A stretch of DNA of 52,565 bases from contig CAIQHM010000002.1 in NCBI GenBank assembly GCA_903871555.1, positions 1 through 52,565 of the forward strand, in the 5' to 3' direction. The DNA is from an uncultured Actinomycetes bacterium. Lineage in GTDB: Bacteria; Actinomycetota; Actinomycetes; Nanopelagicales; Nanopelagicaceae. The position numbers were made by a program, and so were the translations under genes. Shown here piece by piece: positions 8,718 to 16,858 of the stretch. The stretch's first letter is position 1. Each line of letters starts with the position of its first letter. The notes under the pieces were generated by a model. That model was not told the DNA's origin, made no database searches, and saw nothing but the letters and a program-made list of their open reading frames with translations.

Positions 8718-10073
8718 ATGGTTACAGCTGAAGAATTAGAAGTTCTTAAAGTTATTGAAGCCGCACTTATTAAGCGTTGGCCTGAGAACCAGATTGAACC
8801 TTCACTGGAGCGGATTGCAGCACTTGTTGATGCTCTTGGTTCGCCTCAACTCTCTTTTCCTACGATTCATATCGGTGGGACCAATGGCAAGACCAGCACA
8901 GCGCGAATGGTTGATGCGCTCTTTACCGAACTTGAATATCGAACTGGCCGCTTCACGAGCCCACATTTAGAGAGCTTCTTAGAACGAATTTCAATAAAGG
9001 GCGAAGCGATTAGCCCAGCAGAACTAATTGCTACCTATAACGATATTGCGCTCTATTTAGATTTAATTGATAGCAGATCAGAACATCCAATTTCCTATTT
9101 CGAAGCGCTTACCGCACTTGCATTTGCCGCATTCGCTGAACATCCAGTTGATATCGGCATTATCGAAGTTGGAATGGGTGGCGATTGGGATGCCACCAAT
9201 GTTATTCAGAGTGCAGTATCGGTATTGATGCCGATTGGTTTAGACCATACTGAATATCTGGGCGAAACAATTGAAGAGATTGCTAAGACAAAAGCGGGAA
9301 TTATTAAACCAGAATCACATGTGGTCCTTGCAGCACAAGAGCCTGAAGTTGCTCGAATCCTTCTAGAGAAAGTCTTAGAGAAATCTGCAATTCCTTATCG
9401 TGAAGGAATTGAATTCGCGCTGATACGTCGCGACATTGCAGTGGGCGGACAACTAATTTCAGTCAGGGGAGTGCATGGTGAATACAACGATATTTATCTT
9501 CCGCTGCATGGCGCGCATCAAGCAGCAAATGCAGCTGTAGCGATTGCAACTGTAGAAGCGTTTGTTGGGGTCAAGTTGGATGAAGATTTAGTCACAACAG
9601 CTTTTGCAAATGTCTCGTCTCCAGGACGCCTTGAAATCTTGCATCGAGACCCAACAGTCATCGTTGATGCGGCCCATAATCCTCACGGCGCTAAAGCATT
9701 GGCCGAAACTATTCGCAGTGAATTCGATTTTGAATCTGTTTTTTGCGTACTTGGAATCCTTGGCGATAAAGATGTAAAGGGCTTCTTGAAAGCACTTGAA
9801 CCAGTTGTTGATCGGTTAGTTGTTACCAAATCTGATTCGCCTCGAGCACTTCCTGTTGCTGATCTTTTTGCGCAAGCCGTAGAAATATTTGGCCATGATC
9901 GGGTATTTAAGGAAGATGATTTGGCTTCGGCAATTACATATGCAATGGAGCAGGTGACGCTAATTAATCAGGTAAGTGATGGAGTCAGCGCAGTAGTAAT
10001 AACTGGATCTGTTGTTACTGCCGGAAGTGCCCGAGTGATATTAAAGAAAATAGGAAGAGCAGAAGAAAAATGA
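8718..10073 (+). CDS. folC: Bifunctional folylpolyglutamate/dihydrofolate synthase
   Basis: This 451-residue Mur-ligase-family enzyme adds glutamate to folates and probably also makes dihydrofolate from dihydropteroate. The ATP-binding loop GGTNGKTS is at 53-60. SPHLESFLERI and the central EVGMGGDWDATNV segment are typical of FolC, and VDAAHNPHGA marks the C-terminal ligase domain. It starts 2 bases after the valS stop, so the two are co-transcribed. It overlaps the next gene by ATGA, the usual actinobacterial valS-folC-DUF4233-ndk order. Confidence 0.95.
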   Translation: MVTAEELEVLKVIEAALIKRWPENQIEPSLERIAALVDALGSPQLSFPTIHIGGTNGKTSTARMVDALFTELEYRTGRFTSPHLESFLERISIKGEAISPAELIATYNDIALYLDLIDSRSEHPISYFEALTALAFAAFAEHPVDIGIIEVGMGGDWDATNVIQSAVSVLMPIGLDHTEYLGETIEEIAKTKAGIIKPESHVVLAAQEPEVARILLEKVLEKSAIPYREGIEFALIRRDIAVGGQLISVRGVHGEYNDIYLPLHGAHQAANAAVAIATVEAFVGVKLDEDLVTTAFANVSSPGRLEILHRDPTVIVDAAHNPHGAKALAETIRSEFDFESVFCVLGILGDKDVKGFLKALEPVVDRLVVTKSDSPRALPVADLFAQAVEIFGHDRVFKEDDLASAITYAMEQVTLINQVSDGVSAVVITGSVVTAGSARVILKKIGRAEEK

Positions 10074-10402
10074 GAATACTAAGCGCTGCGGTATTGAGCA
10101 TGGAATCTTTTGTAATGGGATTTGCTGTACTACTAGCGATGGGCGAGCACACTGGTAGCGCCCTTTCAATTGGTGGAGTGATAGCAATTCTGCAATTGCT
10201 TTGCGCTGGCCTAATGAAAAAGAAAATTGGCTGGGTAATTGGCTCAATCTTGCAGATAGCAATGATTGGTTATGGGTATGTGGTGACCCCGATGTATTTC
10301 ATGGGCGTACTTTTTGCAGCGCTTTGGATCGCGGCATTTGTGGTTGGCCGTAAGGGTGAGGCGATTCGGGCCGAACTTCTAAGGCAAAAGCCCCTTAAAT
10401 AG
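10070..10402 (+). CDS. DUF4233 small membrane protein
   Basis: This 110-residue protein has three to four hydrophobic segments and almost no soluble part, with a basic C-terminus. Its position between folC and ndk and its length fit the DUF4233 family of Actinobacteria, whose function is unknown to me. It is translationally coupled to folC (ATGA overlap), which suggests constant co-expression rather than a proven role in folate metabolism. Confidence 0.75.
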   Translation: MRILSAAVLSMESFVMGFAVLLAMGEHTGSALSIGGVIAILQLLCAGLMKKKIGWVIGSILQIAMIGYGYVVTPMYFMGVLFAALWIAAFVVGRKGEAIRAELLRQKPLK

Positions 10403-10440
10403 CTTCTCGACTTGGGCAAAATCGCGGATTAAGAACTTTT

Positions 10441-10465
10441 GGGCGCTCGCATTAGACTAACGCCC
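10441..10465 (+). promoter_or_regulatory. ndk promoter (leaderless type) inside an inverted repeat
   Basis: TAGACT (10453-10458) lies 7 bases before the ndk GTG, and no ribosome binding site is visible. The -10 box sits in the loop of GGGCG (10441-10445) and CGCCC (10461-10465). The repeat is short and may be accidental. Confidence 0.45.
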
Positions 10466-10900
10466 GTGAATTCCCAAAAAATAGAGCGCACCCTGATTCT
10501 GGTAAAACCAGATGGAGTTCGTCGTTCGTTGGTAGGCGAAGTTATTCGTCGTATCGAAAGTAAGGGATACCAAGTTGTTGGCTTAAAAATGATGACACCA
10601 ACACGTGAAATTCTTGCGAAGCATTATGCAGAGCACGAAGGTAAACCATTCTATGAACCACTACTTGAATTTATGTTGTCGGGTCCGATCGTTGCAATTA
10701 TCGCGCAAGGAAATCGCGTAATTGAAGGTTTCAGAAAATTAGCCGGAACAACTGATCCAACAACTGCTGAACCCGGAACTATTCGTGGCGATCTTGCCCG
10801 CGATCAAGGCACAAAAGTTGTTCAAAATATCGTGCATGGTTCGGATTCACCTGAATCATCAGCACGTGAAATTGCAATTTTCTTTCCCGAGTTAAATTAA
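10466..10900 (+). CDS. ndk: Nucleoside diphosphate kinase
   Basis: This 144-residue enzyme transfers the gamma phosphate between nucleoside triphosphates and diphosphates through a phosphohistidine. It begins with the family signature [13 protein letters not shown]. The active-site histidine is in [12 protein letters not shown] near the C-terminus. The normal size for the family is 135-140 residues. The start GTG 10466 fits this size and the -10 box just upstream; an earlier in-frame GTG... start at 10439 would only add untypical residues. Confidence 0.95.
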   Translation: MNSQKIERTLILVKPDGVRRSLVGEVIRRIESKGYQVVGLKMMTPTREILAKHYAEHEGKPFYEPLLEFMLSGPIVAIIAQGNRVIEGFRKLAGTTDPTTAEPGTIRGDLARDQGTKVVQNIVHGSDSPESSAREIAIFFPELN

Positions 10901-10914
10901 TTGAAAGGTCTCAA

Positions 10915-11958
10915 ATGAGCAAAAAGAATCCAAATCGCATGTCATTTATCGGCAGAGATATGGCAGTCGACTTAGGAACCGCAAACACACTTGTTTATGT
11001 TCGTGGTCGTGGAATTGTTCTTAATGAGCCAAGCGTTGTTGCAGTAAACCAAGACACTGGTGGAATTCTTGCAGTTGGTCTTGAAGCCAAGCGCATGATC
11101 GGTCGTACTCCAGGAAACATCGTTGCTATTCGTCCACTTAAAGATGGAGTTATCGCGGATTTCGATACGACAGAGCGCATGCTCCGTTACTTCATCCAAA
11201 AAGTGCACCGCCGTCGCTATTTAGCAAAGCCAAGAATTGTGGTCTGTGTTCCATCAGGTATCACTGGTGTTGAACAGCGCGCTGTTAAAGATGCAGGATA
11301 TGCAGCGGGCGCACGCAAGGTTTACATAATTGAAGAGCCAATGGCAGCAGCAATTGGTGCCGGTCTTCCAATTCACGAACCAACCGGAAATATGGTTGTT
11401 GATATTGGTGGCGGAACAACTGAAGTTGCAGTTATTTCACTTGGTGGAATTGTTACCGCACTTTCAATCCGCGTCGGTGGCGATGAGCTAGATCAAGCAA
11501 TTATTGATTGGGTTAAGCGCGAATACTCACTATTACTTGGTGAGCGCACTGCTGAAGAAATCAAGATGGCAATTGGATCTGCTTATCAGTTACCAGGCGA
11601 ACCAGATGCTGAAATCCGCGGTCGCGATCTTGCAACTGGATTACCAAAAACAATTCGGGTTTCTGCTGAAGATATTCGCAAGGCGATGGAAGATCCAGTC
11701 AATCAGATTGTTAACGCAGTAAAAAGCACGCTTGATAAAACGCCACCAGAACTTGCGAGTGATCTAATGGATCGCGGAATTGTTCTAACTGGCGGTGGCG
11801 CACTTCTCCGCGGATTAGATGAACGACTTCGTCATGAAACTGGAATGCCAGTTCATATTAGTGAGCGACCATTGCAAGCTGTTGCCGAAGGTTCAGGCAA
11901 GTGCGTTGAAGAATTCGAAGCCTTAGAAAAGGTTTTGATTTCTGAACCTCGCCGTTAA
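10915..11958 (+). CDS. mreB: Rod shape-determining protein MreB
   Basis: This 347-residue bacterial actin forms membrane-bound filaments that guide lateral wall synthesis. The phosphate-1 loop [12 protein letters not shown], the phosphate-2 loop [13 protein letters not shown] and the adenosine motif [12 protein letters not shown] are all intact. The ribosome binding site GAAAGG precedes ATG 10915. It heads a five-gene elongation operon with mreC, mreD, PBP2 and rodA. A full set predicts rod-shaped or elongating cells, unlike the many actinobacteria that grow from the poles without MreB. Confidence 0.96.
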   Translation: MSKKNPNRMSFIGRDMAVDLGTANTLVYVRGRGIVLNEPSVVAVNQDTGGILAVGLEAKRMIGRTPGNIVAIRPLKDGVIADFDTTERMLRYFIQKVHRRRYLAKPRIVVCVPSGITGVEQRAVKDAGYAAGARKVYIIEEPMAAAIGAGLPIHEPTGNMVVDIGGGTTEVAVISLGGIVTALSIRVGGDELDQAIIDWVKREYSLLLGERTAEEIKMAIGSAYQLPGEPDAEIRGRDLATGLPKTIRVSAEDIRKAMEDPVNQIVNAVKSTLDKTPPELASDLMDRGIVLTGGGALLRGLDERLRHETGMPVHISERPLQAVAEGSGKCVEEFEALEKVLISEPRR

Positions 11959-11970
11959 GGAGATTACAAA

Positions 11971-12915
11971 GTGGCAGCTGGTGGCAACAATCGTTCGCGC
12001 CTTCTGCTTGTAATTCTTCTTGTCACTTCGCTCTTCTTAATTACCCTGGATCTTCGCGGTGTAAGTATCACTAAGAATTCAAGGTCTGCGACTCAAACTC
12101 TTTTAGCTCCAGTGCAACGTGGGGTATCTGATCTCTTTTCACCCGTTGGGAATTTCTTCTCCGATATCAAGAACTTTGGAAATACTAAGGACCAACTTAA
12201 GAATTTGAAGAAAGAGAATGCAAAACTTCGCAAGAAAGTAATCTTTAACAAAGACATTGCAGGTGAACTTAAGAAGTTAAAGAACGTATTAGATCTTGCT
12301 GGAAGAGGCAGCTATAAAGTTGTTTCTGCTCGCGTCATTGGCAAGGGCAGTTCTTCGACTTTTAGTCAGACTATAACAATTGATGCTGGATCCAATGATG
12401 GTGTTAAGAAAGATATGACCGTAATGGGCGAACTCGGTTTAGTCGGAGTTGTAAAGAGCGCTACTTCGACTTCGGCAATTGTTTTGTTAATGAGCGATCC
12501 AACTTTCCGAATTGGGGTTCGCATCGCACGAAGCCAAAGTATTGGTGTCTTAATGGGCGAGGGCGATAACACTTATACGTTGCAATTGCTTGATCCGTCT
12601 GGATCCATTGAAGTGGATGATGTCCTTTTATCTCTTGGTAGTGATAACAACAAACCCTTCGTGCCAGGTTTACCTGTTGGTTATGTGAAATCAGTAAAGA
12701 ACACCAGCGCAACGCTAACTCAAGAAGCAAATGTTAAAAGTTATTCAAATCTTTCAAGCCTCGGAATTGTTTCGGTAATTATCAAGAGCACAAATGGTGG
12801 TCCGAAGGATGCGCTAATTCCACGACCAACACCAACACCAACAACTACGGTTTATGTAACACAACAACCAACTCCAGAAGCTTCTCCATCTGAATCAAGT
12901 AAGGCTAAAAATTGA
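11971..12915 (+). CDS. mreC: Rod shape-determining protein MreC
   Basis: This 314-residue protein has one N-terminal membrane helix (about residues 9-27), a short coiled coil (about 70-105) and a beta-rich extracytoplasmic domain. It scaffolds PBP2 and RodA in the elongasome. The C-terminal 35 residues are rich in Pro, Thr and Ser (PRPTPTPTTT), an unstructured tail. The start is GTG 11971 with AAGGAG upstream. It overlaps mreD through TTGA. Confidence 0.93.
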   Translation: MAAGGNNRSRLLLVILLVTSLFLITLDLRGVSITKNSRSATQTLLAPVQRGVSDLFSPVGNFFSDIKNFGNTKDQLKNLKKENAKLRKKVIFNKDIAGELKKLKNVLDLAGRGSYKVVSARVIGKGSSSTFSQTITIDAGSNDGVKKDMTVMGELGLVGVVKSATSTSAIVLLMSDPTFRIGVRIARSQSIGVLMGEGDNTYTLQLLDPSGSIEVDDVLLSLGSDNNKPFVPGLPVGYVKSVKNTSATLTQEANVKSYSNLSSLGIVSVIIKSTNGGPKDALIPRPTPTPTTTVYVTQQPTPEASPSESSKAKN

Positions 12916-13433
12916 GTTGGAGCCGCGCAGGTTTTAGCGCGCTAATCCTCTTTTTCTTCTTTGTTATTCAGGAATCAGCTATATCCAAGATAGATTTTCC
13001 GATCTCGGGTTTCTCACTCTATCTCTGCGCATTACTTGGTTTGATGGCACTGGAAGATAGATTTGGTGCAATCGCGCTTGGATTTATTGGTGGCTTCATT
13101 TTAGATCTTTCGCCATCGACAGATTCACCTTTCGGAAAGTGGGCGCTGATCCTGACGCTTATCGGTTATCTCTTTTCGCGAAACCGCGAGAGCATCGGTG
13201 ATTTCACCGAACGACCAATAGCTTTTATTTTATTTGTATCTGCTGGCGCTACGGCTACCTTAATAATCTTTCTCATCTTTGGTTTGATTCTTGGCGAAAA
13301 CAATGGTTCTGCTCTCTCTAATTTGCAGACCGTTTTCGGAAATGGACTTTGGACTCTGCTATTTTCATCAATCTTGCTTCCAGGATTGGTTAAGTTGCGT
13401 TCATTTACCTTAACTTCTCGAGAGCGTTTATGA
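12912..13433 (+). CDS. mreD: Rod shape-determining protein MreD
   Basis: This 173-residue membrane protein has about five hydrophobic segments. Sequence is poorly conserved in the family, but size, topology and position between mreC and PBP2 identify it. It helps activate PBP2 and RodA. It starts with TTG 12912, overlapping the mreC stop, and ends with ATGA overlapping the PBP2 gene. Confidence 0.88.
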   Translation: MSWSRAGFSALILFFFFVIQESAISKIDFPISGFSLYLCALLGLMALEDRFGAIALGFIGGFILDLSPSTDSPFGKWALILTLIGYLFSRNRESIGDFTERPIAFILFVSAGATATLIIFLIFGLILGENNGSALSNLQTVFGNGLWTLLFSSILLPGLVKLRSFTLTSRERL

Positions 13434-15514
13434 GTCTTCGCTCTCGATTAAATTTAGTTATTGTTCAAGCGCTAATTATTTCCTTGATGCTTGCGCTAAC
13501 AGGACGGCTATTCTATTTACAAGTGGCCGCAGGAATTAAATACCGGGACGCCGCGCTAAGCATTCAAAGTAGAGATGTAGTAAATCCCGCAATTCGTGGC
13601 GCAATTGTTGATAGTTCTGGAATACCACTTGTAATGGATCGCCCTGGAATGGTTATTTCAGTTGATCGGAGCAAGATCGATAAGTTGCCAGATAAGGGTG
13701 TTGCAGTATTAACTCGAGTAGCGAAGTTAGTTGGAAAAACTCCAGAGAATGTATTTGTTTCAACCAGACTTTGCGGTGAACTGCCAGCGTCAAAGAATGC
13801 AGGTTGTTGGAAAGGAACGCGCTTTCAGCCGATTCCTGTTACGAGAACTGCAACAAAAGAACAAGCCCTAAAAGTTTTAGAGAATTCAGATCTCTTTCCT
13901 GGAATAAACGCGCAATCAGTACCGGTCCGAAGTTATCCATCGATGGCTGGCGAAAATGGCGTACACGTGTTGGGTTATGTCGGCACCGTTAGCGAAACTG
14001 ACTTACAGGATTCGAGCAAGAATTATTATCGCGAAGAAATCATTGGAAAAGATGGACTTGAATTTCAATATGACCAATACCTACGTGGTCGTGCTGGCAT
14101 AAAAACCGTAATCGTTGATCGCAAAGAAGCGGTAACAAAGCAGGCGGTAAGCACTCAACCTGTTGCAGGATTAAATCTTGTGACAAATCTTGACGCTAGA
14201 TTGCAAGCCGCAACTGAGAAGGCCCTAGAAACTTCGGTAAAGAGAGCTCGTTCTATTGGAAACGTTGCGGATGGTGGCGCAGCGATCGTGATGGATGTTA
14301 ATACCGGAAAGATTCTGGCCCTAGCTTCATATCCAACCTATGACCCAAATATTTGGCAGATTGGACTTACACAGAAGCAAGCAACAAATCTATTTAGTGA
14401 GGCATCGGGTGTCCCGGCGCTTAATCGACCACTGCAAGGAATGTATCCACCTGCTTCTACTTTTAAATCCGTTTCAGTCGTGGCGGCGATGAATGCGGGC
14501 TATGACATGAACGCTCTCTATAAATGTCCGGCAAAGGTTCAAGTTGGTAATCGAGAGTTCGCGAACTTTGAAGTTAAATCACAGGGAACGATAAATATGA
14601 AGCGGGCAATTGCGGTTTCCTGCGACACGATTTGGTATCAGATTGCATATGACGAATGGGTTCGAGATGGCGGACTTTCACCAAAATCTGGGTTACACGA
14701 TTACTTCTTCACCGCTGCTCGCGGCTTTGGGTTAGGGAAAATTACCGGTATCGATTTACCGAGCGAGGCTTCAGGTCGACTCCCTGATCGCCAATGGAAA
14801 GAAAATTTCTATCAGGCGAATAAGAATTATTATTGCAATTATAAAACACGCGCCAAGAAATCAGATTTAACGCCATTCTTAATCGAGGTTGCTCGGGAAA
14901 ACTGTCTTGATGGAAATATTATTCGAGCGGGCGATGCTGTTAACTTCTCAATTGGACAGGGCGATACCTTGTTAACTCCAATTCAGATGGTTCAGCTTTA
15001 TGCAGCGATAGCTAATGGTGGGACTATTTATAAACCAGAAGTTGCTCGCGCAGTTGTTAAATCTAATGGCGCAGTTGTCAAAGAATTTGCGCCAGAAGTA
15101 TTAGCAACTGAGGTCTTATCTAAGAAGGCAACAAAATTCTTGCATGAGGCTTTACGAGCCGTAGTTACTGAAGGAACCGCCGCCGGAGTATTTTCTGGAT
15201 TTCCAATTGCAGTGGCTGGAAAAACTGGAACCGGGCAAGTTGTTGGACGAAATGCGAATGGACGCGAGAAAGGTGACACCGCTTGGTTCTCATCATTTGC
15301 TCCTGCAGATAATCCAAAGTATGCAGTTGTTATGGTTGTAAGTCAGGGCGGATTTGGTGCCTCTGTTTCAGCAGTTGGTGTTAAAGATATTTATGCTGCG
15401 CTCTTTGGGGTAGTCGGTGGAAAAGTTGATCCAACAAAAGAAATTTTCCCAAATGGCGTGCCAAGTAAATTGCCCAAAGTTGATCCAAAGAACGCTAAGT
15501 TGGTGAAGCCATGA
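13430..15514 (+). CDS. mrdA: Penicillin-binding protein 2, elongation transpeptidase
   Basis: This 694-residue class B PBP cross-links peptidoglycan during elongation, as the partner of RodA. A single N-terminal membrane anchor lies at about residues 8-30. The pedestal (dimerisation) domain follows, then the transpeptidase domain. The catalytic motif is S343-T-F-K346, the second motif reads SCD (in AVSCDTIW) and the third is K598-T-G (in AGKTGTGQV). SCD instead of SxN is usual for PBP2-type enzymes. The gene is coupled by ATGA overlaps to mreD before it and rodA after it. Confidence 0.94.
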   Translation: MSLRSRLNLVIVQALIISLMLALTGRLFYLQVAAGIKYRDAALSIQSRDVVNPAIRGAIVDSSGIPLVMDRPGMVISVDRSKIDKLPDKGVAVLTRVAKLVGKTPENVFVSTRLCGELPASKNAGCWKGTRFQPIPVTRTATKEQALKVLENSDLFPGINAQSVPVRSYPSMAGENGVHVLGYVGTVSETDLQDSSKNYYREEIIGKDGLEFQYDQYLRGRAGIKTVIVDRKEAVTKQAVSTQPVAGLNLVTNLDARLQAATEKALETSVKRARSIGNVADGGAAIVMDVNTGKILALASYPTYDPNIWQIGLTQKQATNLFSEASGVPALNRPLQGMYPPASTFKSVSVVAAMNAGYDMNALYKCPAKVQVGNREFANFEVKSQGTINMKRAIAVSCDTIWYQIAYDEWVRDGGLSPKSGLHDYFFTAARGFGLGKITGIDLPSEASGRLPDRQWKENFYQANKNYYCNYKTRAKKSDLTPFLIEVARENCLDGNIIRAGDAVNFSIGQGDTLLTPIQMVQLYAAIANGGTIYKPEVARAVVKSNGAVVKEFAPEVLATEVLSKKATKFLHEALRAVVTEGTAAGVFSGFPIAVAGKTGTGQVVGRNANGREKGDTAWFSSFAPADNPKYAVVMVVSQGGFGASVSAVGVKDIYAALFGVVGGKVDPTKEIFPNGVPSKLPKVDPKNAKLVKP

Positions 15515-16662
15515 GTATTTATTCACAACGAACAAGACGCGATCGCTTCCGGGAAAACTTTGTCCAATTCGATCGACTACTGACCTTTTCTGTCGCCGCA
15601 CTACTTCTTATTGGAACGCTCTTAGTTTATGCCGCAACTAGAAATTGGTTTGCAGCGCAAGGTTTAGATCCGCAATATTATTTAAAGCGTCATGTTGTAA
15701 ATATTTTGATCGGTGGCCTACTTGCATATGGAACCACGCTTATCGATTATCGATTATTGCGCGCATATACGCCAATTGTGTGGGGACTTGCAGTTCTTGG
15801 ATTGATAATAGTTTTGATTCCTGGACTTGGAAGCGAAATTAACGGAGCAAAGGCTTGGATTTCTTTTCCAGGTGGCTTCCAAATTCAACCGGCAGAATTA
15901 GCAAAAATTGCAATTATCGTGGGCATCTCCATGATCCTTGCAGAAAAACGAGATGCCGATGCAAATCCAACTGATCAAGATGTCTTTAAGGCTCTTGCAA
16001 TCGCTGCAGTCCCGATAGTTTTAATCTTGCTACAACCCGACTTAGGAACTGTTGTAATTATTAGTGCGGCAATTTTGGCAATAATTGGTACTTCGGGGGC
16101 GCCAACAAGATGGGTTATCGGCCTTCTTGTGCTTGCAGTAATCGGTGGATTTGTCGCCGTTCAAACTGGAGTTGTAGATAAGTACCAAGTTGCAAGGCTG
16201 CAATCATTTGTTGATCCAACCGCTGATCCGCAGGCGACTGGTTATCAACTTCGCCAATCTCGAATCACAATTGGTTCTGGTGGAATTATTGGTAAAGGTT
16301 TATTTAATGGTCCGCAAACTAATGGTCGCTTCGTTCCAGAACAACAGACAGACTTTATCTTTACAGTTGCTGGCGAGGAGCTAGGTTTTGTGGGGAGCGG
16401 ATTTATCTTGCTCTGCTTCACATTATTTTTCTTGCGGGCTTTTGCAATTGCCAGACGAACAAATGATTTATTTGGCAGGTTAGTCTGCGTAGGCGTTATC
16501 GCCTGGTTTGCCTTTCAAACTTTTGAAAATATCGGGATGACTATGGGATTGGTGCCGATGACTGGCGTTCCCTTGCCCTTCATCTCTTATGGTGGATCGA
16601 GCATGTTCGCGAATTTAATCGGCCTGGGATTGATTCAAAACGTCCATTTAAGGACAAGATAA
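15511..16662 (+). CDS. rodA: Peptidoglycan glycosyltransferase RodA (SEDS family)
   Basis: This 383-residue polytopic membrane protein polymerises lipid II into glycan strands. It has about ten hydrophobic segments and the SEDS signatures FTVAGEELGFVG and GVPLPFISYGGSSM near the C-terminus. Its start overlaps the PBP2 stop (ATGA), which fits a stoichiometric RodA-PBP2 pair. It is the last gene of the mre operon. FtsW is excluded by the mre context and partner PBP2, although the sequences are related. Confidence 0.93.
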   Translation: MSIYSQRTRRDRFRENFVQFDRLLTFSVAALLLIGTLLVYAATRNWFAAQGLDPQYYLKRHVVNILIGGLLAYGTTLIDYRLLRAYTPIVWGLAVLGLIIVLIPGLGSEINGAKAWISFPGGFQIQPAELAKIAIIVGISMILAEKRDADANPTDQDVFKALAIAAVPIVLILLQPDLGTVVIISAAILAIIGTSGAPTRWVIGLLVLAVIGGFVAVQTGVVDKYQVARLQSFVDPTADPQATGYQLRQSRITIGSGGIIGKGLFNGPQTNGRFVPEQQTDFIFTVAGEELGFVGSGFILLCFTLFFLRAFAIARRTNDLFGRLVCVGVIAWFAFQTFENIGMTMGLVPMTGVPLPFISYGGSSMFANLIGLGLIQNVHLRTR

Positions 16663-16695
16663 GTTAAATATTTCCTGCCCTAAGCGGGGGCGAAG

Positions 16696-16786
16696 TTGGT
16701 CTTTCCGTGCTTTTTAGGCGATACTTTGACTTAGCATTTCGCGCTCCGAGCGGCCTTAAAGAAGTTGAAGGCCTTAATTACTCGAG
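16696..16786 (+). promoter_or_regulatory. Candidate promoter and stem-loop leader of RNase E/G gene
   Basis: TTGGTC (16696-16701) and GATACT (16720-16725) with an 18-base spacer could form a promoter starting near 16732. The resulting leader of about 125 bases contains GGCCTT (16752-16757) paired with AAGGCC (16768-16773), flanked by CGAG (16747-16750) and CTCG (16781-16784). RNase E genes in other bacteria control themselves through leader structures, so this is a candidate for self-regulation. Evidence is structural only. Confidence 0.35.
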
Positions 16787-16858
16787 GTAGCAGCAGATGC
16801 AAAAGCTTTCAAAAGGAAGTTTTACCAATATTTAGTTTTTAGATGAGGATTTAAGGTT

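Noticed and set aside
16676-16693. GCCC...GGGC near 16680 as terminator of the mre operon.
   Set aside because: The stem is four pairs with an irregular loop, and the nearest T-run is 25 bases away.
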